In this document: piece after piece, positions 50,730 through 59,393 of the stretch | Layout of the letters: each line of letters begins with the position of its first letter | How positions within the stretch are numbered: position 1 is the first letter of the stretch | From: Comamonas testosteroni | GTDB lineage: Bacteria > Pseudomonadota > Gammaproteobacteria > Burkholderiales > Burkholderiaceae_C | Assembly (NCBI RefSeq): GCF_030505195.1 | Contig: NZ_CP129672.1 | Location: forward strand, 620,001-684,000 | Length of the DNA stretch: 64,000 bases | Direction of reading: 5' to 3' | Program-made: the position numbers and the translations under genes | The notes under the pieces: generated by a model | The model's input: the letters and a program-made list of their open reading frames with translations, nothing else | The model's database searches: none | What the model was told of the DNA's origin: nothing

Positions 50730-52628
50730 TTACTGAGGACGCGGCACCTTGATCTGGACCTTGAAGGTCTTCTTCAACTGTTCATAGTAGGCCATGACTT
50801 CAGCCATGGAGGACCACTGCGTGAACTGCGCCTTTTGCTGCTCCAGCACCTGAGCATCCTGCGCAGGACGCTGGGCAATGCGGTTGACCTTGATCACCGC
50901 GTAACCTGCATTGCCAAGATCGACACCCTCCCATGCAGGCAGGGCATTCGTGGGGGCGCGCAATGCCGCATCCAGCACTTCACGCGGCAGATCCCTGGCT
51001 TGATCGCGCCCCACCTCGACGGCCGCAGGCAACTGAGCTGCTTCAGGCTTGGCCTTCCATTCGGCCATCTTGGCCTTGCCTTCCTGCTTGGCCAGTTCTG
51101 CGGACTGATGCGCCACATATAGCTGCTTGAGCTTCTCACCCACTTCATCCATGGACTGAGTATGCGCAGGAGCATAGCTCAGCACACGGCCAGCCACCAG
51201 GTTGCTGGGAGCGAGCTCCACTGCGTCGGTATTGCGCTTGTTCTCCAGAGAATCTGCGGAGAACAGTGCCTCGAGGAAACGCTTGTTGGCCAGAGGACCT
51301 TGAGCGCCAGGGGCTGGCTCACGCGTCACGTTCTCGACCTTGTGGATGCTCAGCTTGAACTTTTCGGCCACAGGCTTGAGGCTTTCGGACTGCTCGTAAA
51401 CGGCGTTGGAGAAGGCTTCGGCCGCCTCTGCAAACTTGCGCTGTGCCTGTTGCTGCTTGAGGTCTGCTTCCAGCTTGGGGCGCATTTCCTCGAACGAGGG
51501 GACCTTGGGCTGCTTGATGCCGGTCAGCTCGATGATGTGAAAGCCAAAGTCAGACTGGACCACATCGCTGATGTCGCCCTGCTTCATCTTGAAAACGGCT
51601 TCTTCAAATGGCTTGACCATGGCATCGCGACCGAAGTAGCCCAGATCACCGCCATTGGGAGCAGAGCCGGGGTCCTGCGAATTGGCCTTGGCCACCTGGG
51701 CAAAGCTCTTGGGATCCTTGCGCACCTGGGCCAGCAGTTGCTCTGCCTTGGCTTTGGCCTTTTCACGCTCTGCAGCGGGAAGATCCTTGGCCGCATTGAT
51801 CAGGATGTGGCTGGCACGACGCTCCTCTGGGCCGGCAAGACGGGCCGCGTTTTCCTTGTAATAGGTGCGCAGATCATCTTCGCTCAGAACAATGCTCTTC
51901 TCTACCGTCGCCACATCCAGTTGCACATATTCCACTGTGGCAGCTTCGGGCTGCTTGAACTGGCTGGTGTGCGATTCATAGAAGGCCTTGAGCTCGGCTT
52001 CCGTGGGCTGTACCTTGCCGACAAAGGCGCTGGCATCAAACCGTGCAACCTGAATTTCGCGGCGCTGATACAGAGCATCCATGGCCTGCTGCAGCTGTGC
52101 AGCAGTCGTGAAGCTGGTCGAGGACACGGAACCCAGTACCTGATTGAGAGCCAGTTCACGACGCAGATTGGCTTCAAATCCTTCGGGAGTCATGCCCTGC
52201 GAGCCCACCAGAGCCTTGTAGGCTTCAGCATCCAGCGAGCCATCGGGCTTTTGCAAGGAGGCAATCGCAGGAATCTCACGCAAGGTACGCACCAGTTGCG
52301 CATCGGGCGTTGTCAGGTGCATCTTGGCTGCAGCAGCTGCCAGCACGCGATCACGCACCAGCTTCTCCAGCGTGGCATAACGCGCCTCTGGCGAGTCCAG
52401 CAGCTTGGCATCCATGGTCGGATTCTGCGCACGCAGGCGGTCGCTTTCAGTCCTGTGAGCGTTATCCCAGTCCTGCTGGGTGATGTCATGCCCATCCACG
52501 CGGGCCACAGTCTGGCTGGACTCGGTGAAGTAGTTCTGGTTGACTCCGACAAAAATGAAAGAGGGAATGATCAGCAAGAACAACAAGATCATCACGAACT
52601 TGGAATGCTTGCGGATGGATTCGAACAT
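50730..52628 (-). CDS. ppiD: PpiD-like SurA-N/parvulin periplasmic foldase
   Basis: The 632-residue protein is anchored by one N-terminal membrane segment (FVMILLFLLIIPSFIFVGV, about residues 12-30) and faces the periplasm. A SurA-N-type chaperone region covers about 30-230. The parvulin domain follows (RRASHILINAAKDLPAAERE, FAQVAKANSQDPGSAPNGGD, LGYFGRDAMVKPFEEAVFKM, SDFGFHIIEL), then a C-terminal chaperone part. It helps fold outer-membrane and secreted proteins. Start ATG 52628; the TTG six bases upstream is not needed. Confidence 0.93.
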   Translation of the reverse strand: MFESIRKHSKFVMILLFLLIIPSFIFVGVNQNYFTESSQTVARVDGHDITQQDWDNAHRTESDRLRAQNPTMDAKLLDSPEARYATLEKLVRDRVLAAAAAKMHLTTPDAQLVRTLREIPAIASLQKPDGSLDAEAYKALVGSQGMTPEGFEANLRRELALNQVLGSVSSTSFTTAAQLQQAMDALYQRREIQVARFDASAFVGKVQPTEAELKAFYESHTSQFKQPEAATVEYVQLDVATVEKSIVLSEDDLRTYYKENAARLAGPEERRASHILINAAKDLPAAEREKAKAKAEQLLAQVRKDPKSFAQVAKANSQDPGSAPNGGDLGYFGRDAMVKPFEEAVFKMKQGDISDVVQSDFGFHIIELTGIKQPKVPSFEEMRPKLEADLKQQQAQRKFAEAAEAFSNAVYEQSESLKPVAEKFKLSIHKVENVTREPAPGAQGPLANKRFLEALFSADSLENKRNTDAVELAPSNLVAGRVLSYAPAHTQSMDEVGEKLKQLYVAHQSAELAKQEGKAKMAEWKAKPEAAQLPAAVEVGRDQARDLPREVLDAALRAPTNALPAWEGVDLGNAGYAVIKVNRIAQRPAQDAQVLEQQKAQFTQWSSMAEVMAYYEQLKKTFKVQIKVPRPQ

Positions 52629-52650
52629 GGTCAATCTTTCTGCGGCAGCA

Positions 52651-52677
52651 AAAATAAAGGCGAACTTACGTTCGCCT
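52651..52677 (-). terminator. Terminator directly upstream of ppiD
   Basis: AGGCGAAC and GTTCGCCT pair across TTAC; on the minus strand TTTATTTTT follows. It lies only 23 bases before the ppiD start, so it either ends a lost upstream gene or attenuates ppiD. Confidence 0.6.
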
Positions 52678-52900
52678 CATTAACAATGGTGAAAGCCGTG
52701 CGACCCGCTTGCGCCACCGACCGGGCCTCTACAGGGCACTGATGCTCTACAGAACTGCCATCCAACCTCCACCAACAGGGTTAGGCTAATCCCGGCCATT
52801 CTAACTGCCAGCTTTTCCATTGCCGCTGTCCAGCCAGTGCATCTTGCATAGAAATACCCCGAACAACCTTCACCTCCAGTCGCAACAAACGCCAAAACAC

Positions 52901-52932
52901 AAAGAAGGCTTACTACTGCCAAAGCCTTCTTT
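52901..52932 (-). terminator. Terminator downstream of a tRNA-like remnant
   Basis: AAAGAAGGCTT (52901-52911) and AAGCCTTCTTT (52922-52932) form a perfect 11-base stem. It follows, on the minus strand, the tRNA-like 3' end at 52942. Confidence 0.7.
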
Positions 52933-52941
52933 GCGCCTTGG

Positions 52942-52984
52942 TGGTGGGCACTGGATGCCCCGAACCGCCGACCTACCCTGCGAA
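52942..52984 (-). repeat. Degenerate tRNA 3'-end-like remnant
   Basis: The minus strand reads GTAGGTCGGCGGTTCG, then GGGCATCCAGTGCCCACCA. The first part equals 58336-58351 in the tRNA-Val fragment, and both end in CCCACCA, but the T-arm and acceptor pairings are broken here. With the terminator behind it, this looks like a decayed tRNA 3' end left by an old insertion. Confidence 0.4.
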
Positions 52985-53525
52985 AATTCTCATATCTCCA
53001 TAGATATCAGCCCCTTGCAGCAGTCTCCAACTCTCCTGACCACCCACACTCGAAAATGACACACACGCACTCGACTGCCAAGACATGCACTGTTTGATGC
53101 CTGGTCCAGACAATGGAAACTGCTCGCAGAACGCCCTAATCCAACACTGCCCGGCGTCCTCCCTGGCCTGGTCGCAGGCATCTCAAAGACGACACCCTGA
53201 GCGCCTTGATGGATAGCATGACCTCGCCGTCACCGCTCAAGAGCGGTCATCCGGAGGCCGATGCAGGTGTGGGTCAACGACGGCTTTCCGGTGAGTGACG
53301 CTCAAGCACCAATGGAGCGTGCTGCAGTGGCTTGGCTCGAAGTGAGCCGCCACGGGTGCCCACGCACCCTCACCGAACCATTGTGCAAGCCGCTGGCAGA
53401 TCCCTTCCATGGACTCTGTGCCCGGGCCATCTGCAGGGCAAGATGCGCTCAGGAATCAGCCTTTGCCCCGCTTGAACAAGCGCCTGGCTCAATTGCCCAC
53501 AAACTCACCCTAGCCGCACTGCAAC
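52985..53525. other. Gene-poor stretch between the tRNA remnant and the TetR gene
   Basis: No gene was recognised. A 103-codon plus-strand frame at 53261-53572 runs into the TetR gene and has no RBS or family resemblance. The composition is consistent with decayed accessory DNA. Confidence 0.35.
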
Positions 53526-54137
53526 TCAAGGCTTCAGGGCCGGGCACAACGCTTGGTCCAGCACCCCCATAGCGGTCGCGGAAGCAGCCAGCAGGCGCGG
53601 GCGCGACACGCCGTCACGAGCCTGCACTGAGATACCGTGCAAGTGCGTGGCATAGAAGTCGCCCAAGGACTGCACATCCGCATCTTTTCGCAACTCGCCC
53701 TCGTCCATTGCGCGTTGCAGTCGGTCGATGATGGACTGGGTTCGCTGGCGACGGTGCACCGCCAGCCAGGCTGCCACTTCCTCATTCTCTTGCGCAAAAT
53801 TGGTCGCTGCCATGACAACCATGCAGCCTTGTGGCCGGCTTGGTTCCGTGTAGGTGGTCGCTGCATCGCGCAGCATGCGTGATAGGGCGTCACGCACCAA
53901 TGACTCTTCGGCCAGGGCCCGATCGGCAAAGCAGCCGGCCCCGGACTCATAGCGTTGTATGGCTTCGCGGAACAGCGCCTGCTTGCTGCCAAAGGCAGCA
54001 TAGATGCGGGCCGAGGCGATGCCCATGGCCTGCACCAGGTCGGCCATGGATGTGCCCTCGTAACCGCGCTGCCAAAACGCCAGCATGGCGCACTCCAGCG
54101 CCTGGTCCCGATCAAATTCCCTGGGTCTTCCAGCCAT
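53526..54137 (-). CDS. TetR-family regulator
   Basis: The 203-residue protein begins MAGRPREFDRDQALECAMLA and has the helix-turn-helix GTSMADLVQAMGIASARIYAAFGSKQALFREAI (about residues 30-62). The C-terminal half is of the AcrR/YcnC kind (PQGCMVVMAATNFAQENEEV). ATG 54137 has GAGG 10 bases before it. It diverges from the three-gene enzyme operon at 54284 and is its likely repressor. Confidence 0.9.
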   Translation of the reverse strand: MAGRPREFDRDQALECAMLAFWQRGYEGTSMADLVQAMGIASARIYAAFGSKQALFREAIQRYESGAGCFADRALAEESLVRDALSRMLRDAATTYTEPSRPQGCMVVMAATNFAQENEEVAAWLAVHRRQRTQSIIDRLQRAMDEGELRKDADVQSLGDFYATHLHGISVQARDGVSRPRLLAASATAMGVLDQALCPALKP

Positions 54138-54283
54138 CTTCCTTGTTCCTCTCAAAAGTCGGTGCGGCATCTTAGCGGCGTGTCATCCACGGCGCAGCAC
54201 ACCTATCTGTCGAAAACGACTGCGTTTGCGTGATACCATTCTTTGTCGATCAACAAACAATACCTCAAAGCAAGGAAAAACAC

Positions 54284-55339
54284 ATGCAGACAATCAAGGG
54301 GCCAAGCCTTCATCTTGCGCAGTTCGCCGATGACAAGGCACCGTTCAATTCGCTGGAGGACATTGCGCGCTGGGCCGCGGGCGTGGGCTTCAAGGCCTTG
54401 CAGATCCCGGCCTGGGACCAGCGCCTGTTCAACGTGGCCACCGCCGCGCAAAGCCAGGCCTACTGCGACGACGTCAACGGCATGCTTGCCTCGCACGGCC
54501 TGGTGGCCAGCGAGCTGACCACGCACATCTTCGGCCAGCTCGTCGCCGTGCATCCTGCCTACGACGCCATGTGCGACAGCTTCGCCCCCGAGGCCCTGCG
54601 CGGCAATCCCCAGGCGCGCACGGCCTGGGCGCTGGAGCAGCTCAAGTGCTCGGCCCGCGCCTCGCGCCGCATGGGCCTGACGGAGATGGGCACGTTCTCG
54701 GGCTCCTTCGCCTGGCCCTATCTGTTCCCGTTCCCGCAGCGCCCAGCGGGCCTCATCGAGACCGCCTTCGAGGAGTTGGCGCGCCGCTGGCGCCCCATCC
54801 TGGACGCCTGCGACGAGCAGGGCGTGAACCTGTGCTACGAGATCCACCCCAGCGAGGACCTGCACGACGGCACGAGCTTCGAGCGCTTCCATGAACTGGT
54901 CGGCCAGCATGAGCGCTGCAAGATACTGTTCGATCCCAGCCACTTCGTGCTGCAGCAGCTGGACTATCTCGACTACATCGACATCTACCGCGAGCACATC
55001 CGCATGTTTCATGTGAAGGACGCGGAATTCCTGCCCAGCGGGCGCCAGGGCATCTACGGCGGCTATTCCTCTTGGTTGGAGCGGGCGGGGCGCTTCCGCT
55101 CTTTGGGTGACGGACAGGTGGACTTCAAGGCCATCTTCTCCAAGTTCGCCCAGTACGACTACCAGGGCTGGGCCTCGCTGGAATGGGAGTGCTGCCTCAA
55201 GGACCAGGAGGACGGTGCACGCGAAGGCGTGGACTTCATCAACCGCCACATCATCCACGTGACCGACAAGATCTTCGACGACTTCGCCGGCGCCCCCGTG
55301 GACCAGCGCCAGATCAACACCATGCTCGGCATCGCCTGA
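54284..55339 (+). CDS. Sugar phosphate isomerase/epimerase-like TIM-barrel enzyme
   Basis: This 351-residue protein belongs to the AP-endonuclease-2-type TIM barrels. Metal-binding residues are in LCYEIHPSEDLHDG, ILFDPSHFVLQ, RMFHVKDAEF and WASLEWECCLKD. It starts MQTIKGPSLHLAQFADDKAP, with AAGGAAA before the ATG. It is the first gene of an operon with two hydrolases. The substrate is unknown; a sugar-like polyol or keto acid is likely. Confidence 0.83.
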   Translation: MQTIKGPSLHLAQFADDKAPFNSLEDIARWAAGVGFKALQIPAWDQRLFNVATAAQSQAYCDDVNGMLASHGLVASELTTHIFGQLVAVHPAYDAMCDSFAPEALRGNPQARTAWALEQLKCSARASRRMGLTEMGTFSGSFAWPYLFPFPQRPAGLIETAFEELARRWRPILDACDEQGVNLCYEIHPSEDLHDGTSFERFHELVGQHERCKILFDPSHFVLQQLDYLDYIDIYREHIRMFHVKDAEFLPSGRQGIYGGYSSWLERAGRFRSLGDGQVDFKAIFSKFAQYDYQGWASLEWECCLKDQEDGAREGVDFINRHIIHVTDKIFDDFAGAPVDQRQINTMLGIA

Positions 55340-55375
55340 GCCCCCGGCTTCCGAATCAGACCAGGAAACAGACCC

Positions 55376-56260
55376 ATGAACGCTCTCCCCTCCACCCTTG
55401 CGCACGCCCAGGACGATTTCACCCACGACTACGTGCGCATCGACGGCCGCCGCGTCCACTGCATCACGGCCGGCCAGGGCTCGCCGGTGCTGCTGATCCC
55501 GGGCTGGCCCCAGACCTGGTATGCCTGGCGCCATGTCATGCAAGCGCTGGCTGCGCAGGGTTTTCAGGCCATTGCCGTCGATCCGCCGGGCACCGGTTTT
55601 TCGGACCGACCTGAGACGGGCTACGACACGGGTGCCATCGCGCAGACCCTGCACCGCACCATGCTGGCGCTGGGCCACGAGCGCTACCAGGTCGCGGGCC
55701 ACGATGTGGGCATGTGGGTGGCCTATGCGCTGGCCAGCGACCTGCCCCAGGTCGTGCAATCGCTTGCGCTGACCGAGGCCGTGATCCCGGGTCTGGCTCC
55801 AGAGCCCAGCATCTTCGCGCCGCCCGAGCAGAACATCTTCCTGTGGCATTTCATGTTCAATCAACTGGCCGACCTGCCCGAGACTCTGATCGCGGGCCGC
55901 GAACGCGCCTATCTGGAATTCATGTTCAATCGATGGTCACTGAGGCGCGATCGCGTGGCCGTTGATACCTATGTCGACGCCTATGCGGCACCGGGCGGGC
56001 TGCGCGGCGGCTTCGCCTATTACCGGGCGATTCCCGAGACCATTCGACAGAATCGTGAGCGCGCAAAGCGCCCTCTTGGCATGCCCGTGCTGGCCATAGG
56101 CGCCGAGCACGCCACAGGCGATGCGCCGCTGACCACCTTGCGCGGGCATGCCCATGATCTGTCCGGCGTGATCGTGCCCGATTGTGGCCACTTCATCATG
56201 GAGGAGGCGGCCCAGGCCTTCATCGCCGAACTGCTGCCGTTCTTGCAAAGGACGCGGTAA
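55376..56260 (+). CDS. Epoxide-hydrolase-like alpha/beta hydrolase
   Basis: The 294-residue protein has RRVHCITAGQGSPVLLIPGWPQTWYAWRH at the N terminus and the nucleophile elbow VAGHDVGMWVAYAL. The nucleophile is Asp110 rather than Ser, as in epoxide hydrolases and haloacetate dehalogenases. The terminal catalytic His lies in VPDCGHFIMEEA. A GGAAAC RBS precedes ATG 55376. It lies 37 bases after the TIM-barrel gene and 2 bases before the next hydrolase. Confidence 0.85.
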   Translation: MNALPSTLAHAQDDFTHDYVRIDGRRVHCITAGQGSPVLLIPGWPQTWYAWRHVMQALAAQGFQAIAVDPPGTGFSDRPETGYDTGAIAQTLHRTMLALGHERYQVAGHDVGMWVAYALASDLPQVVQSLALTEAVIPGLAPEPSIFAPPEQNIFLWHFMFNQLADLPETLIAGRERAYLEFMFNRWSLRRDRVAVDTYVDAYAAPGGLRGGFAYYRAIPETIRQNRERAKRPLGMPVLAIGAEHATGDAPLTTLRGHAHDLSGVIVPDCGHFIMEEAAQAFIAELLPFLQRTR

Positions 56261-56262
56261 TC

Positions 56263-57216
56263 ATGCCTCTGAACCCTGATATTGCCCACTACCTGCTGGA
56301 GCAGGCCCGGATGCCCCAGCCCTCGACTGCGCCCACGCTGGCGCAGTTGAGGCAGGCCACTGACATCGGACTGCGTGCACTGCATGGGCCGGCCGAACCC
56401 GTTGCGCGCACGGGAGATTTCACGCTGCGTGCGCGCGACGGCGCACCGCTGCGTCTGCGTGTGTACTGGCCGTCGGCATCCGACGCGCCCCAGCCTGCCC
56501 TGGTCTTCGCGCATGGCGGGGGCTGGTGCCTCGGCTCCATGGAGCTGTACGACAACCCCTGCCGTGCGCTCGCTGTTGCGACGGAGGCGGTGGTGATCTC
56601 GGTGGACTACCGGCTGGCCCCCGAGCACCGCTTTCCGGTGCCGCTGCAAGACTTCTGCGACGCCTTGAGCTGGACCTTCGAACAGGCCGAAAGGCTTGGA
56701 CTGGACCGCAGCCGCATCGCTGTGGCCGGAGACAGCGCGGGCGGCAACCTCGCTGCAGCAGCCTGTCTGGCCGCCAGGCATGGAGATGGTTGGGGTGCGG
56801 GCGGCGCGCCGAGCATTGCCCACCAACTATTGCTGTACCCGGCACTGGACGCCGCCATGGACTCCCCGTCCTTCGATCTGTTCGGCGATGGCTACGCCCT
56901 CACCCGGGCGACCATGGCGTATTGCTACGAGGCCTATCTTGCAGATCCTGCGCAAGGGCGACTGGAGCAAGTATCCCCGTCACGCGCCGAAAGCCTGGCC
57001 GGGTTGCCTCCAGCCACGGTGATCAGCTGCGAGTATGACCCGCTGCGCGATGAAGCCGAGGCCTATGCCGCTCGCCTGCAGGAGGATGGTGTGCTCGCGA
57101 CGGCCGTGCGCCTGCCGGGCATGATCCATGGGTGCATCCACATGCTGGGGCTGGCCCCGGCAGCGCGCCAACTGCTCGACATGGCAGGCATCGGCGTTCG
57201 ACGGGCGCTGCGCTAG
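56263..57216 (+). CDS. Hormone-sensitive-lipase-family esterase
   Basis: The 317-residue esterase has the HSL oxyanion motif HGGGW (His84) and nucleophile Ser158 in AGDSAGGNLAAA. DYRLAPEHRFPVPLQD is a clear family mark. The acid and His are in SCEYDPLRDEAEAYA and GMIHGCIHM. It follows the epoxide-hydrolase-like gene by 2 bases, so the operon contains two mechanistically different hydrolases, suited to a compound with both an ester and an epoxide or halide. Confidence 0.9.
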   Translation: MPLNPDIAHYLLEQARMPQPSTAPTLAQLRQATDIGLRALHGPAEPVARTGDFTLRARDGAPLRLRVYWPSASDAPQPALVFAHGGGWCLGSMELYDNPCRALAVATEAVVISVDYRLAPEHRFPVPLQDFCDALSWTFEQAERLGLDRSRIAVAGDSAGGNLAAAACLAARHGDGWGAGGAPSIAHQLLLYPALDAAMDSPSFDLFGDGYALTRATMAYCYEAYLADPAQGRLEQVSPSRAESLAGLPPATVISCEYDPLRDEAEAYAARLQEDGVLATAVRLPGMIHGCIHMLGLAPAARQLLDMAGIGVRRALR

Positions 57217-57503
57217 GGGCAGTCCATCCATCCTCTGCCGCGTCTTGACGACAAGGCTGCACTGCGCCGGCCAGCCCAACCGGCTTGCCGGCGGCGACCT
57301 GCGCGTTCGGCGCATTGCCGCCCAAGCTTGCCCAAGGTATCGCGGCATGAAGGAGCGGTCATGACCAAAGCCTCTCAAGCCGGCGGCTGCGAGCAACCAA
57401 GATCGGCCTGAAGCCGAGGTGGGCGTCGACCGGTCACCATTGCGCTTTTGGCCGTATCCCGTTGGACGCCAGGCACGCCGGCCGGCTCTGAGACAATTGC
57501 GCC

Positions 57504-57758
57504 ATGACCGATGAATCACCGATCAACACCGTCCACAAACGCGTTTGCCAGACCTTCCTGCGTCACTGGAAGGCCCACAACAATGCCTACCCCAAGCTCA
57601 TCAAACTGCCGCCAGAAGAGCTGCGGCAGTTCAATCACGTCAACTCTTTCGGCAAGCCCAATGAGTTGTGGGGAGTCCCCATTGAAATCGACACCAGCAC
57701 CACAGGAGTGATGATTGCGGTCGATGGGACGGAAATGCCTTTGATCGAAGGTTACTGA
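57504..57758 (+). CDS. 84-residue protein of unknown function
   Basis: The frame begins MTDESPINTVHKRVCQTFLR and ends DGTEMPLIEGY, with LPPEELRQFNHVNSFGKPNELWGVPIEI as the conserved-looking core. A GACAAT -10-like box lies about 15 bases before the ATG, but no RBS is clear. Its composition is less GC-rich than its left neighbours, suggesting transfer. No family was recognised. Confidence 0.55.
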   Translation: MTDESPINTVHKRVCQTFLRHWKAHNNAYPKLIKLPPEELRQFNHVNSFGKPNELWGVPIEIDTSTTGVMIAVDGTEMPLIEGY

Positions 57759-57769
57759 GAGTCTGCAAG

Positions 57770-57858
57770 ACCAAAGCGACTCCTTTGCTGCATTCCTTCA
57801 CTCAGGAGGACTGAGGCAGATGAGCGCTTTTCAGTTTGCCGTGGCTGGTGTGGCATAG
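57770..57858 (+). pseudogene. Truncated copy of the lipoprotein gene start at 61518
   Basis: The leader CTTTGCTGCATTCCTTCACT, AGGAGG and ATGAGCGCTTTTCAGTTTGC match base for base at most positions the leader and first codons of the gene at 61518. The frame from ATG 57820 stops after 12 codons (MSAFQFAVAGVA), where IS5-like sequence begins. The two copies lie on opposite sides of the tRNA-Val fragment. Confidence 0.6.
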
Positions 57859-58055
57859 CTCCATTTGAGGTGGAGCTTTCCCCAGCCCCGGCCCCAGACC
57901 TGGTTATGCAACGGCCACCGTCTGCGGCGCGCCCAGCCCTGTCAATCGATTGAGGATGGATGCGCGAACATTGAGCTCGACGACTTGATGCTCAAACCGA
58001 TTCACTCATCGAGCGAGGCTATCGCAGTTGAGCGCAGGAGTTATGCAACAACGCC
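57845..58055 (-). mobile_element. Internally deleted IS5-type element (copy C)
   Basis: The left end (GGCATAGCTCCATTTGAGG) resembles the terminal repeat and inner sequence of copy B. The transposase C-terminal region follows on the minus strand (TTGAGCATCAAGTCGTCGAG, ATCCTCAATCGATTGACAGG). The right end is TTATGCAACAACGCC, inverted to the first. Most of the transposase is deleted, leaving a MITE-like relic. Confidence 0.6.
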
Positions 58056-58271
58056 AGCTGAACAGCCCGCCACCAAGCGGGCTTGTTTTCTGGAGCCCGT
58101 GCCTTCCTCTCAATAGATGCAGCCCGGCCAGGCGTCGTGGGCTTTTCTCAAGCGGCCATGAACTCCCCTGCCGAGCGCCACGCCAAGCTCAGACAGGTTG
58201 GTCAGCCACGATTTCCGGTTGGTAGAGGCGGCTTGTGGCGGCTATTTGGGTTGGTAGAGAGGGCAAAGAAA

Positions 58272-58297
58272 AAGGGCTTAGATTGCTCTAAGCCCTT
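58272..58297 (-). terminator. Terminator downstream of the tRNA-Val fragment
   Basis: AAGGGCTTAGA and TCTAAGCCCTT pair perfectly with a 4-base loop; TTTTTCTTT follows on the minus strand. It is the natural end of the tRNA-Val gene, now separated from its 5' half. Confidence 0.8.
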
Positions 58298-58316
58298 GAT
58301 TTCTTTAGTTTTTTAG

Positions 58317-58361
58317 TGGTGGGTCCTGACGGTCTCGAACCGCCGACCTACTCCGTGTAAA
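58317..58361 (-). repeat. tRNA-Val (UAC) 3' fragment, probable attachment site
   Basis: The minus strand reads TTTACAC GGAGT AGGTC GGCGG TTCGAGA CCGTC AGGACCC A CCA: the anticodon loop (TAC), half the anticodon stem, variable loop, T arm, acceptor 3' strand and CCA. Beyond the anticodon loop the 5' half is absent. The palindrome GTGTAAAGGTTTACAC (58355-58370) spans the break. Integrases often cross over at such anticodon loops and leave a displaced 3' end. Confidence 0.7.
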
Positions 58362-58662
58362 GGTTTACACTTGGTTTATAAATCAAAGGCTTACAAAGCA
58401 CACCAACTCTTCTTACCAACTCCGAGCGCCTATTCATGCAATAAACAACAATAGGCCGCCACAAGTCGCCACAACGCCCAATTTCAACTCAACCGCTGCC
58501 GAGCGCTCGCTGCAGCTTTTCGAGAGCATTCAGAGAGCAGTTTTATGGCGATTCGTGATTGTGAGCAAGTTGTGGAAAGGCTGAGCCAGCGGTGCGCTAC
58601 ACGGTGAATTTATTCAGAGCCATTTGCACCTATCGAGAGCATCTGGCAGGCAGGAACCCAGC
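58362..58662. other. Noncoding end of the integrated element
   Basis: This 300-base stretch holds short repeats: TCGAGAGCAT at 58518 and 58638 regions, and ACCAACTC twice near 58410-58430. They could be integrase arm sites or decayed sequence. No gene seen. Confidence 0.35.
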
Positions 58663-59328
58663 CTATGCTGGGGCAGCATCGAACACGCCGACCGGCGCCA
58701 GGCGCAGTAGATCGGACGCCTCTTTCTGGGTTCCCGCCAGCCACTGGTCCACATCCTGCATCTCAATCGGGATCACGCTGCGCTTGTCCTGATGGTCCGC
58801 CGGCAGCTTGGGGTCTGGCTTGTGCATGCGACTCATCAGGGGATGTGAGTCAGCATTGATGGTCAGCATGGTGTAGCTCTCCACCAGCTCTCCGGATGCT
58901 GGATCCTTCCAGCGATTACACAGCCCGGCCAGCGCCCACGGCGCGCCATCGGCCCGGCGAAATCTCCACCACACGTTTTTGCCAGTCTCCCAACACGGCT
59001 CATCAAAGCTCCAGGCGGGAATGATGCAGCGCTGGCCGCGCGCCCAGGGTGCCTTGTAGCTGGGCTTGTCTGCCAGCTCCTCCGAGCGCGCATTGTTGGT
59101 GCTGTACTTCAGCACCCGCTCTTTTGCGAACCAGGGGATCAGGCCCCATTGCCCTACCGCACCCTCGATGCTGTAGCCGGGGTCATCGACAGCGCGGCGC
59201 AGAAACGGGCCAGACGCGCGCGGAAAGATGTCGAGCCGCTCATCCTTCCACCAGCCCGGAGACTCCCGACCGATTCGGAAATGCCGCTCTATCTCGATCT
59301 CGGAGGGGGTGTTGTAGCGGTTGCACAT
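58663..59328 (-). CDS. SOS response-associated peptidase (SRAP, YedK/HMCES family)
   Basis: The 221-residue protein begins MCNRYNTPSEIEIERHF; Cys2 becomes the N-terminal nucleophile that crosslinks to abasic sites in single-stranded DNA. Other conserved parts are STNNARSEEL (Asn), RCIIPAWSFDEP (Glu-bearing loop) and MLTINADSHPLMSRMHK (His). SRAP proteins shield abasic sites after replication. It is the first gene inside the element and starts 34 bases from a LexA box, so it is expected to be damage-induced. Confidence 0.92.
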   Translation of the reverse strand: MCNRYNTPSEIEIERHFRIGRESPGWWKDERLDIFPRASGPFLRRAVDDPGYSIEGAVGQWGLIPWFAKERVLKYSTNNARSEELADKPSYKAPWARGQRCIIPAWSFDEPCWETGKNVWWRFRRADGAPWALAGLCNRWKDPASGELVESYTMLTINADSHPLMSRMHKPDPKLPADHQDKRSVIPIEMQDVDQWLAGTQKEASDLLRLAPVGVFDAAPA

Positions 59329-59361
59329 AAGTGCATACTAACAAGTCGGATTTCTTAATGC

Positions 59362-59377
59362 CTGTATAAATATACAG
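59362..59377. promoter_or_regulatory. LexA (SOS) box
   Basis: CTGTATAAATATACAG is a near-perfect match to the proteobacterial LexA consensus CTGT-N8-ACAG with an AT-rich centre. It lies between the divergent SRAP gene and the small gene at 59394, so it can repress both. Confidence 0.8.
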
Positions 59378-59393
59378 TCATCAAGAAGACTCC

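Noticed and set aside
53261..53572. A 103-codon plus-strand frame before the TetR gene
   Set aside because: No RBS, no family resemblance, and its 3' part overlaps the TetR gene antisense.
58083..58316. Plus-strand frame running into the tRNA-Val terminator
   Set aside because: It crosses the terminator stem and the IS relic flank and has no RBS or family match.
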